Assembly: GCA_023415305.1 (NCBI GenBank)
Contig: JAEZKZ010000036.1
Location: 124,001-188,000 of the forward strand
Length of the DNA stretch: 64,000 nt
Direction: 5' to 3'
Source of the DNA: Bacillota bacterium
GTDB taxonomy: Bacteria; Bacillota; Clostridia; Acetivibrionales; DSM-1351
This document shows, one piece after another, positions 35,818-43,737 of this stretch. The position numbers were made by a program, and so were the translations under genes. Below the pieces are notes generated by a model. It saw only the letters and a list, made by a program, of their open reading frames with translations. It ran no database searches and was not told the origin of the DNA. How positions within the stretch are numbered: position 1 is the stretch's first letter; the number at the start of each line of letters is the position of its first letter.

Positions 35818-35896
35818 ATTGGATAAGTCTATCAACGTCTAGCCAAACTATCTATAATCCCATCCCTGTAAGGTTGGAAATTATACTTTCTCACCT

Positions 35897-37246
35897 TCAC
35901 TCTTTCCCTACAGCAATGTCAACAGTCCTTTTTGCTAAGTCAGAGATCCTAACCTTTTCAAAATCCATTACACTTGATTTGAGAGTATCATTTAAAGGTA
36001 AAATCCACTCGCTTGGAAGGCCATTAGCACCAAGAACCATTCCAATAACGGATCCCAATGTAGCACAGTTGCAATCGGTATCAAGTCCTCCAAGCAGAGT
36101 AATCTCCATTGATTTTGCGTAATCAAGCCCTCCATACAACAAGCCTGTACACACAAGAACAGCATTTGGTATAACATGAACCCAATCATGCTCTACATTG
36201 TCCTTATATCTCTCATGGACATTTTCAATTACTTTTTCCGAGGATACGCCTTCTTCATGCCAATGGAGTAATTCATTTATCTGTTCGCTCAACCTGCAAT
36301 TTTCAGGTATTTGTGAAAGACCGATTGTTACTATGTCCTTAGTGTTTTTTATCACTGCTGCCGAAGCCAACATGGCTGCTACAAACATTTCACCGTATAT
36401 GCCATTTTTAGTATGCGTAACCGCAGCATCTCTCCATGCCATGTCAGCTGCACCTTCAGGACAGCCTGGATTTACATAACCGAATATATCTGCCCTTATT
36501 TGTGCGCCAATTAACTCACGATATGGGTTTCTGTATTCTGCAGACATTGGAGGAAAAATCAAGTTTGATAAATTTCTGTATGCAACCCTTTCGGCCGTAC
36601 ACAGTCCAAATAATGGTAAGCTATCCAGCCAGGTTTCCGCTATATCGTATGATGTAAAGTTTACTCCTGACTTCTCCAGTGTCTTTAGCCCTATTATTGT
36701 ATAATTAAGATCATCATCAATGGGAGCACATGTAACCCGGTTTATCCAATTGCTGTCAGGGTTCATTGAATATTTTTGCTTGATCTTGTCATGTACATCA
36801 TTTGAAACATAATAATGAAGTGGCACATTACCGGTCTCTTCTAACAACCCTTTAATTCTTGATCTCTGCCAACCTTCCACCGGCTGTCCCAGAAGACAGC
36901 CGCTGCATCTTCCAAGCCATGCTCCATAAATTTTATCAAATAGTTCCTCTTTACTAAGTTTTCGGTCTAGAAGATCATTCAAGGCGTATTTAGGTCTTAC
37001 CTGTTTTATCTGTCCAATTTCAGAAGGCTCTATATATTTGTAATCCGAAGCTACACTTACAGCATTCATTTTCTCGTATAGATTTAAAGCCTTGGCTTCC
37101 CTCTCAGGGTTATTATGATCCATCATTTTGATTTCATCAACTATTTGTTTGAAGTGAGAAACATCTCTGCCCTCATCCATACATTGCATCCATTCTTGAT
37201 CTACATTATCTCCATATCTGAGATAATAAAGCCTCTCCATTAACAT
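35897..37246 (-). CDS. ADP-ribosylglycohydrolase family protein 1
   Basis: A 449-residue cytoplasmic protein. The first 100 residues form an extension not found in minimal DraG-type enzymes. The core has KIYGAWLGRCSGCLLGQPVEGW (about 105-126), a metal-binding DDD at 177-179 (IDDDLNYT), and GGLDTDCNCATLGS near 392-405, which supply the two-metal site of the family. MLMERLYYLRYG has GGAGG upstream. The gene starts 33 bases after its neighbour at 37280. Known members remove ADP-ribose from proteins or split related glycosides; the setting in a sugar locus suggests a small glycoside substrate. Confidence 0.9.
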   Translation of the reverse strand: MLMERLYYLRYGDNVDQEWMQCMDEGRDVSHFKQIVDEIKMMDHNNPEREAKALNLYEKMNAVSVASDYKYIEPSEIGQIKQVRPKYALNDLLDRKLSKEELFDKIYGAWLGRCSGCLLGQPVEGWQRSRIKGLLEETGNVPLHYYVSNDVHDKIKQKYSMNPDSNWINRVTCAPIDDDLNYTIIGLKTLEKSGVNFTSYDIAETWLDSLPLFGLCTAERVAYRNLSNLIFPPMSAEYRNPYRELIGAQIRADIFGYVNPGCPEGAADMAWRDAAVTHTKNGIYGEMFVAAMLASAAVIKNTKDIVTIGLSQIPENCRLSEQINELLHWHEEGVSSEKVIENVHERYKDNVEHDWVHVIPNAVLVCTGLLYGGLDYAKSMEITLLGGLDTDCNCATLGSVIGMVLGANGLPSEWILPLNDTLKSSVMDFEKVRISDLAKRTVDIAVGKE

Positions 37247-37279
37247 TATATATTTCCTCCTTAGTTATAGATCATCCTA

Positions 37280-38623
37280 TTACTTGTCCAAATCCTTTAA
37301 TATCAGCTCCGGAAGCTTACTCATTCGCTCAGCAACCTTAGATAGTCTCCTTTCCATAAAGCCGCTCATTGTTGTATATATGTCGTCATTAAAGGGTTCC
37401 AGCCACTTGGTATCAAAATAATCCGGCCCGAAATACGCTCCCAGTATGGAACCTGCAGTTGCGCCAAAGCTATCTGTATCATTTCCCTGACTCACCTGCT
37501 TGCATATACCATCCACAACGTTTTCTGCAAATCTGAGTGTATTTATAACAGTACCAACTTCCTGATAAACCCTGCAAGCCGAATACTTCTCATACTTGGT
37601 GTGTATCCTTCCATAGCCGTCCAACCAGTCTTTTGCCTTTGAAACCTCATTTAAGGAATCACTCACTATCTTATAAAATCTACTATTTTGAGGAACATAT
37701 TTTAGACCAATGTTAAATATTTCTAACGGGTCTTTTACTACCTGTGCACTGGCAATAACAGCAGCAATAAACATTGCTCCATATATACCTGTACGTCTGT
37801 GAGTCCAGCTTGCATCTTTCCAAGCCAATTCAGCTGCAAGTGCAGGTCTGCCGGGGCAAGCATACCCATATGCATCAGCCCTTATAAGGGCACCACAAAA
37901 CTCATCTCCCGGATTCAGAAAACTAGCCCAATTTTCAACTTTATCGGATTGGTCATAAGCAATTGAACTTATTCCAGCCCTAAGAAGCATTGATCTTTCA
38001 GGACCCCAGGTTGTATAAATCGGAAGATTTTCTATCCAGAGTTGTCTGATATGATCCTTTGTAAATGCAGTACCATATTTCTCAAGTAACAGCATTCCCA
38101 TTATTGTGTAGGTTATATCATCATCCTGAGCAACAAACCTAATATTCTCTTTTGTCGTTTCAGTCCACGAAGGATTTCTTCTTCCCATAGCCTCAAGAAT
38201 GTCTACTGACACATAGTCATTTAAAGGCCATTTACCGACACTCTCCAGGGCCTTCCTTATTTCGTACAGGTCCGGATATGGTGCTTCTTCAAGGGGCTTT
38301 CCAAGAACACATCCACATACTGACCCATAAAACGCTGTAACAACTCTTTTTTTAGCTTCAGCTAAGTCTATTTGAGCAATAGCACCCATCGGACGTAACG
38401 GCTCACATTCTTTCCATATCTCATCAAGACTGCTTGGTTCAACGAATTGCCAGTCCTTCCTGAATGGCAAATCAGAAAGCTTTTCACCAAATGCAAATAA
38501 TGCATCATAGCTATTAGGGAGAGCTTTCAGTTCCTCATATAAATTCTCGGTTTCGTGTCCCTGCTGCATCTTGTCAAAAAGAACACCTTTTAAAAGCTGT
38601 CTTAATCCTTCATGTGTTATCAT
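37280..38623 (-). CDS. ADP-ribosylglycohydrolase family protein 2
   Basis: A 447-residue paralogue of the preceding protein with the same layout: about 90-residue N-terminal extension, then FYGSVCGCVLGKPLEE, QDDDITYTIMGM and QGNDTDSFGATAGSILGAYFG, the last two carrying the metal-binding Asp and Thr residues. GGAGTG precedes the ATG. It is the first gene of the minus-strand locus, divergent from the AraC gene at 38819. Two diverged copies in one operon suggest either a heteromer or two related substrates. Confidence 0.9.
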   Translation of the reverse strand: MITHEGLRQLLKGVLFDKMQQGHETENLYEELKALPNSYDALFAFGEKLSDLPFRKDWQFVEPSSLDEIWKECEPLRPMGAIAQIDLAEAKKRVVTAFYGSVCGCVLGKPLEEAPYPDLYEIRKALESVGKWPLNDYVSVDILEAMGRRNPSWTETTKENIRFVAQDDDITYTIMGMLLLEKYGTAFTKDHIRQLWIENLPIYTTWGPERSMLLRAGISSIAYDQSDKVENWASFLNPGDEFCGALIRADAYGYACPGRPALAAELAWKDASWTHRRTGIYGAMFIAAVIASAQVVKDPLEIFNIGLKYVPQNSRFYKIVSDSLNEVSKAKDWLDGYGRIHTKYEKYSACRVYQEVGTVINTLRFAENVVDGICKQVSQGNDTDSFGATAGSILGAYFGPDYFDTKWLEPFNDDIYTTMSGFMERRLSKVAERMSKLPELILKDLDK

Positions 38624-38694
38624 TTTTACACACTCCTAATACAATATAGATTTATTAATTGGCCTTAGTCTACTGCTACTAACAAGTTTTATAC

Positions 38695-38733
38695 ATTATG
38701 TAAATATATAAAGAACATGAGTATTATGTAAAT
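38695..38733. promoter_or_regulatory. Direct repeat in the divergent promoter region, candidate AraC site
   Basis: ATTATGTAAAT occurs at 38695-38705 and again at 38723-38733, same orientation, 28 bases apart. AraC-type activators bind direct repeats, and this lies between the ADP-ribosylglycohydrolase operon and the AraC gene. A TATAAT at 38772-38777 could be the AraC gene's -10. Confidence 0.45.
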
Positions 38734-38818
38734 CTATTAAAAATACCCGCAAGTATTCAACTTAGTTGTAGTATAATATTAAATAAGCATAAATTCTTAC
38801 TAAAAAGGAGCAATAACT

Positions 38819-39766
38819 ATGCAAAAACAACCAAAATCTATTAAAAGATTATCAACTGAGCTTGAGTTATTGTATGTTCCATTTGAGTTCGAGCCTTATT
38901 TTCCTGTTAAAGGGATGGGAAAATACACGCATACCCTTGATTCCTCCCCCTTAACCTATCTTCATTACCATAATGCTTTGGAGATCGGTTATTGTATAAG
39001 TGGGTCAGGTATATTTATTGTAGATGATAAAGTTATACCTTTTTCCGCAGGGGATGTAAGTATAATATTTCAGAATGAAATTCATATTGCTAAGAGCCAC
39101 CCTGAATATCCAAGTGTCTGGTATTTTGTTACACTGGATCCTATACAGCTGTTGCGCGATATGGCTGGTGATGGACTTCTCCGTATTATGAATTGTCTGA
39201 ACGGCTGTCAAAGTTTCAAGAATATAGTAAGCAGCGAAGATGATTCAGGAATTGTAAATACCGTAAGGATTATTATTGAGGAAATGCAAAGCGCCGAAGA
39301 CATGCACGAAGCTGCAGTTAAAGGTCTGGTTTTATGCTTGCTGTCAAAACTATCAAGACTTATTTCTCCAATAAACACCGGAAATAAGCAATCCAAGCAC
39401 AACACTGTACTTCGGATATCTCCTGTTTTAAATTACATATTTAAAAACTACCATCAGCAATTGGAAATACCAAAGCTGGCAGCACTATGTGGGATGAGTG
39501 TAACCAATTTCAGGAGAACATTTATTAAAGCTATGGGTACAGCACCCTACGACTACATATGCGACTTCAGAATCCGAATGGCAGCAGTCATGCTTACCGG
39601 TACCGATACACCTGTTTTAGACGTGTCAATGCTTGTCGGGTATCAATCACTTTCAAGCTTTAACAGACATTTCAAAAAAATAATGAAAATGACACCCAGA
39701 GATTTGAGACAATTAAATACTAGAAGTCATACGGCTGCGGCTTTATTACAGCAGTCACATGACTAG
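38819..39766 (+). CDS. AraC-family regulator with cupin domain
   Basis: A 315-residue regulator. N-terminal cupin with TYLHYHNALEIGYCISGSGI and FQNEIHIAKSHPEYPS; C-terminal double helix-turn-helix with LEIPKLAALCGMSVTNFRRT and VSMLVGYQSLSSFNRHFKK. AAGGAG lies eight bases before the ATG. It is divergent from the two ADP-ribosylglycohydrolase genes and is the likely activator of that locus, in response to a small sugar or sugar derivative. Confidence 0.92.
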   Translation: MQKQPKSIKRLSTELELLYVPFEFEPYFPVKGMGKYTHTLDSSPLTYLHYHNALEIGYCISGSGIFIVDDKVIPFSAGDVSIIFQNEIHIAKSHPEYPSVWYFVTLDPIQLLRDMAGDGLLRIMNCLNGCQSFKNIVSSEDDSGIVNTVRIIIEEMQSAEDMHEAAVKGLVLCLLSKLSRLISPINTGNKQSKHNTVLRISPVLNYIFKNYHQQLEIPKLAALCGMSVTNFRRTFIKAMGTAPYDYICDFRIRMAAVMLTGTDTPVLDVSMLVGYQSLSSFNRHFKKIMKMTPRDLRQLNTRSHTAAALLQQSHD

Positions 39767-39809
39767 TTATTTGTACAATTTACCTTCACAGACTAAGGGT
39801 ACACTTTTC

Positions 39810-40394
39810 TTAACCAATAACGTCATTGAGCTTTTTATTCCTTAACCCACTCAAAAAGGTCTTTAAAGCAAAGTTAAGGCTATCTTCCTGTGAATAGTCC
39901 ATTCTGAATCCAACGTCCATCTGTATTAATGAAAAACCATGCAGCATACTTCTCACGCCCCTAACTGCATGAATACTATCCTCATCCGATAAGTCATAGA
40001 CTTTAAAAAGTTTAATAAAAATTTGTACCAGTAGATTACTTAATGCATCAAATTGCGGCTCATAAGGATCCGGAGCTTTTGATATTGAACTATATAAGCC
40101 TGGATTCTTGTTAACAAATCCTATATATGCTTTTGCTGCGGAAATGATTGCATCATCTCCTATACAGCCAATAACCGAATGCACTATTGAATCATTTAAT
40201 ATTTGAAGCCCATAGTAAGCCACTTTTTGTTTTAAGTCCGGCAAACCCTGAATGTGGTTGTAAAGAGAGGGTGTCTTTATTCCTAATCTTTTAGAAACAC
40301 TTGATAGTGCAAGCTGCTCATAACCCTCTTCATTGCAGATATCAATGGCTGTTTCAAGTATTTTTGTCAAACTGATTTGAGCTCTTGATGACAT
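39810..40394 (-). CDS. TetR-family regulator
   Basis: A 194-residue regulator. The N-terminal helix-turn-helix spans about 8-55 (TKILETAIDICNEEGYEQLA, then VSKRLGIKTPSLYNHIQGL); the rest is the ligand-binding helical domain with VRGVRSMLHGFSLIQ near the C-terminus, the pattern of the WHG subgroup. AGGAGG precedes the ATG. It starts eight bases after the metallo-hydrolase stop, so both are in one operon whose promoter carries the operator array at 41148-41218. It very likely represses its own operon. Confidence 0.93.
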   Translation of the reverse strand: MSSRAQISLTKILETAIDICNEEGYEQLALSSVSKRLGIKTPSLYNHIQGLPDLKQKVAYYGLQILNDSIVHSVIGCIGDDAIISAAKAYIGFVNKNPGLYSSISKAPDPYEPQFDALSNLLVQIFIKLFKVYDLSDEDSIHAVRGVRSMLHGFSLIQMDVGFRMDYSQEDSLNFALKTFLSGLRNKKLNDVIG

Positions 40395-40402
40395 ATTTCC
40401 TC

Positions 40403-41113
40403 CTATTGAAATATATTATTTTTTGCTTTACTTATAGCTTTTTTCAGTTCTTCTAAGGGTTCATGAAGTAATTTACCATGGCCAGGTGCAATTACATCAG
40501 GTCCAGCTTCAAGTATTTTTTCAGCACTTTTAATTGCTAATTCTTTAGACCATGTTGCCATCGCCGGAAAAGGAAATGTCCAGTTGGTCACGCCTGCAAT
40601 GGCAAGACCTCCCTTAGTCTGTATTGCATCTCCTGCAATAAGAATTCTATCCTGTGCGTTCCAATAAGATGTCATCCCCGGCGTATGTCCCGGTGTCCAA
40701 ATTGCAGTCAAAGCACCAATACCATCTCCATCCTTAACGATTTCATCCCATATATGCATTACTTCTTTTGGGTAGCCTCCTTTTAAAGGAAGATTCGGTT
40801 CATTTGAATCAAGTGAAAAATCACCATTCATAAAGCGACTCTCTCTTTCAGGTACGATTACCTTAGCATATGGTAGAGCGGCTTTAAGCTTTGACAAACC
40901 TCCAATATGATCATTATGACAATGTGTAATCAAAATTCTTGTAATAGGCTTCTTTAAGTTTTCTGCAAATCTTATAATTTTTGACGTCATCACAGATACC
41001 CCAGCGTCAATGAGAGTTAGTGTTTCTTCCTCTTCAACTATATAAACATTAACAGGAAAAACGTCCGGCATATACGTAAGTTGATACATTGATTTATATT
41101 TTACAATCCTCAT
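40403..41113 (-). CDS. MBL-fold metallo-hydrolase
   Basis: A 236-residue metallo-beta-lactamase-fold hydrolase. It has the zinc motif THCHNDHIGGL (HxHxDH), GHTPGMTSYW, LIAGDAIQ and the C-terminal APGHGKLL. Such proteins hydrolyse thioesters, lactones or similar compounds. The regulator downstream presumably senses the substrate, so a role in detoxification or quorum-signal type hydrolysis is possible, but it cannot be named from sequence. AAAGGAA precedes the ATG. Confidence 0.92.
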   Translation of the reverse strand: MRIVKYKSMYQLTYMPDVFPVNVYIVEEEETLTLIDAGVSVMTSKIIRFAENLKKPITRILITHCHNDHIGGLSKLKAALPYAKVIVPERESRFMNGDFSLDSNEPNLPLKGGYPKEVMHIWDEIVKDGDGIGALTAIWTPGHTPGMTSYWNAQDRILIAGDAIQTKGGLAIAGVTNWTFPFPAMATWSKELAIKSAEKILEAGPDVIAPGHGKLLHEPLEELKKAISKAKNNIFQ

Positions 41114-41147
41114 ATATTAAAATTCCTTTCATAATGTTAATGATAAA

Positions 41148-41218
41148 ACTAACTTATAAAACTAACTATATAAGCCTTTTAACTAATTATATTAGTATTA
41201 TAACTAACTATATTAGTT
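41148..41218. promoter_or_regulatory. Four-site TetR operator array
   Basis: ACTAA starts at 41148, 41161, 41182 and 41203. The last two sites are palindromes (ACTAA-TTATA-TTAGT, and AACTAA-CTATA-TTAGTT); the first two are degenerate half-matches. The steps are 13, 21 and 21 bases. The last site lies between the -35 and -10 of the operon promoter. Confidence 0.8.
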
Positions 41219-41225
41219 TTGTCAA
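41197..41225 (-). promoter_or_regulatory. Sigma-A promoter of the metallo-hydrolase/TetR operon
   Basis: On the minus strand: consensus TTGACA (41225-41220), exactly 17 bases, consensus TATAAT (41202-41197). A perfect consensus promoter in this position needs strong repression, in line with the operator inside its spacer. Confidence 0.9.
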
Positions 41226-41430
41226 CGCTTTTATCACCAGCAAATCTTCAGGTATATTTTTCACTGTTTATTGTACAATATTTCTTACTTCATTTTTTTC
41301 AAGCTCAGTTATTGCAATTATAGTGAAACCCTTTAATTACCTTTCCGGTATCAACAATTACATCCTCAGAGGATAACTAAATTCATTGATAACTACAATT
41401 AAGCCAATAATATACTCGAATAATTATGTA

Positions 41431-41471
41431 AAAAATCACCTGAATAACTTTTGTTATCACAGGTGATTTTT
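41431..41471. terminator. Terminator of the amino-sugar glycan operon
   Basis: AAAAATCACCTG (41431-41442) pairs with CAGGTGATTTTT (41460-41471), and the loop holds a further ATAAC/GTTAT stem. A-rich and T-rich flanks let it work both ways. It lies 33 bases beyond the GH112 stop. The rest of 41226-41503 is AT-rich spacer without a gene. Confidence 0.88.
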
Positions 41472-41503
41472 TATTCCATTTTATGAATCATATGAATTAT
41501 ATA

Positions 41504-43663
41504 CTAGATTTCATACCACTTAATTTCATTTGCTTCCATGTGAAGTTCAAAGCTTGTGCCATCACCCTTGTAAACTATTGTTGACTGTGGCTCATAAGTA
41601 TTGTTTACTACACAATATTTGCCATTCTTTACATATGCATGTACTTCAACATTAAAGTTTGTGCTGAACCATCTGTTTATATTTTCTTCATCATGAGCAC
41701 TCCACAGTATTGCACGATACAATAAACGGTTATTTTCAAAGCTGTAAGGAAGTCCGCTGATATATACGGAACGTCCTTTCCCAAATTCATTTACAGCCAT
41801 TTGTACCTCTTTGTCACGTTGACACAAAACTGTAGTACCTTCCAACGCAAATATATTTTTCTTTCCCTCACCAAAATCGATTGATTTTGTGCAGTCCTCA
41901 GTTATAAAGTGGCTATGCTCTTCCCAATTGTACTTATCGTAATTTAGTGTATATCCTCGTTCTTCTTCAACTCCAAGAATGCCTGCAAGCTGGAAGTAAC
42001 GGCCATTTGCCTGATGAGCAGTAGGTTCACCCACTCCGATAAAGCCTCCTCCATTGTAAATGAAACTCTTTACAGCAGTAACAATCTCTTCATCTGTCCA
42101 GTATTCTCCACCTGTATAGCCTGTATCAGCGTCTCCCACATTAAATATTACATCAATCCCATTAAGAATTTCAGGATTTTCCTTAATATCCTCAAAGCTA
42201 ATAAATTTAACATCGAATGGTGCTCCGGACAAAGCTTCTATAACTCCGGCATAGCTGTAATTCTGTTTATAATACAGTGCATGATGTACCATATGGTTAC
42301 CCCAGGCTCTCATTTTACCCCAACAATTCAGGACTGCAACTGTTTTTACACAGTATGGTGTTGTTCCTTTTATATTTGTATATAAAGTACGGAACTCATC
42401 GCATACGCTCTTTACATAATCAACAAATTCAGGGAATTCAAGTGCAAGTTTCAGGTATCCGCCGTAACCGATACGGTCTATTGGCTTGCGAAGTATGGCA
42501 CGACGTGCTGTTACCCAGTTTATCTTTGCCTCCTTGACAGGATCTCCTCCTTCATGGAATGTATCCAGGAAGAAATAAGGCAGGAATCTGCCTTCTGTGT
42601 ATTTAACTCCCGGTATATCACTGATGAGTCTTAATGTTGACCCATTTCCAACGCTTCCTACTACAGCATCGAGTCCAATATCCTTAAACTCATCCATAAA
42701 CGGTTCTGTGCCAATCCAGTGATCCCCCAAAAACATCATTGCTTCTTTACCGCATTCGTGAGTTATATCAACCACCTCTTTGGCCAACTTAGCAACTTCA
42801 CAGCGTTGAAATGCCTGGAAATCCTTGAACTCTTTTGATGGAATACGGTAGTTGTTGTTAAAATAACCCTGATCAATAATGTATTCCGGACGGAACTTGT
42901 ATCCGACTTCCTTTTCAAACTGCTTTAGTATATATGGACTTACCGATGCCGAATAGCCGTACCAATCAACATACTTTTCCCTTGCAAGCTCATCGAATAC
43001 AAGAGTAAATTGATGGAAAAATGTCGTGTAACGGATTACATTTACATATGGATGATCCTTTATGAATTTGCGTAATCTCTCCATTGTATACTTATGAGTT
43101 TTTGGCTGACGAACATCAAAAGTAATTTGACGTTCTACATCCTTCCACTCATTAACTACCGCATTGTACATATGGACAGGATCCCACATTATATATGCCA
43201 GAAAGCTTACTGTATAGTCATGATATTTCTTTGCATCAGTAATTGTAACATCTCCCGTTTCTTCACTGTAGCTCCATGAAGCTGTGGGAACTATTTCTCC
43301 AGTAGTACGATCGATGACTTCCCACCATACTGTAATATCATCATTACAGTTAACCTTCAACATGTCGGGATAAAGTCCTTTCATTAAGTGAATGCTGAGT
43401 GTTTCGCTTTCAGCCATATAAAATGGTGTCATCAAATACATCTGCTGTATTTCATCGGGATTTGCATTTGCCCAAACATTATCCTTACGGGTTGTATAAT
43501 AGGTTGAGTAAATCTTTGCATCAATACTTGTTAATTCTTCAGGGAAATCTGTACCATCACAGTCACGCACTGCATCTGCGCCCCAGTATTTAATTAATTC
43601 CAGCGTTTGAGGAATAACATCCAGATCTGTTGGAATTGTAACTCTGCCATAATTTTCGTTCAC
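41504..43663 (-). CDS. gnpA: GH112 1,3-beta-galactosyl-N-acetylhexosamine phosphorylase
   Basis: A 719-residue cytoplasmic enzyme, the usual GH112 length. It begins GRVTIPTDLDVIPQTLELIK, with WGADAVRDCDGTDFP, EKYVDWYGYSASVSPYILK, the general-acid Asp314 in FLGDHWIGTEP, GRFLPYFFLDTFHEGGDP, then a glutamine-amidotransferase-like domain (VLNCWGKMRAWG, GGGFIGVGEPTA) and a beta-rich C-terminal domain. It splits Gal-beta-1,3-GlcNAc or GalNAc with phosphate to Gal-1-phosphate and the free amino sugar; a GH112 branch acts on Gal-beta-1,4-rhamnose and cannot be excluded. The start is GTG after GGAGG. It is the last gene of the operon. No NahK, GalT or GalE partners are in the window. Confidence 0.95.
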   Translation of the reverse strand: MNENYGRVTIPTDLDVIPQTLELIKYWGADAVRDCDGTDFPEELTSIDAKIYSTYYTTRKDNVWANANPDEIQQMYLMTPFYMAESETLSIHLMKGLYPDMLKVNCNDDITVWWEVIDRTTGEIVPTASWSYSEETGDVTITDAKKYHDYTVSFLAYIMWDPVHMYNAVVNEWKDVERQITFDVRQPKTHKYTMERLRKFIKDHPYVNVIRYTTFFHQFTLVFDELAREKYVDWYGYSASVSPYILKQFEKEVGYKFRPEYIIDQGYFNNNYRIPSKEFKDFQAFQRCEVAKLAKEVVDITHECGKEAMMFLGDHWIGTEPFMDEFKDIGLDAVVGSVGNGSTLRLISDIPGVKYTEGRFLPYFFLDTFHEGGDPVKEAKINWVTARRAILRKPIDRIGYGGYLKLALEFPEFVDYVKSVCDEFRTLYTNIKGTTPYCVKTVAVLNCWGKMRAWGNHMVHHALYYKQNYSYAGVIEALSGAPFDVKFISFEDIKENPEILNGIDVIFNVGDADTGYTGGEYWTDEEIVTAVKSFIYNGGGFIGVGEPTAHQANGRYFQLAGILGVEEERGYTLNYDKYNWEEHSHFITEDCTKSIDFGEGKKNIFALEGTTVLCQRDKEVQMAVNEFGKGRSVYISGLPYSFENNRLLYRAILWSAHDEENINRWFSTNFNVEVHAYVKNGKYCVVNNTYEPQSTIVYKGDGTSFELHMEANEIKWYEI

Positions 43664-43737
43664 TTGTTTACCTCCTACTTCTTAAGCCTGATAAGGCCTT
43701 AGCGGCCTGGTTTGCCCTGACCTGCTTCGCGTTTAGG

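Noticed and set aside
35897..38623. DraG-type control of nitrogenase
   Set aside because: No nif or draT genes nearby, and both proteins have an N-terminal extension not seen in DraG; the sugar-locus setting points elsewhere.
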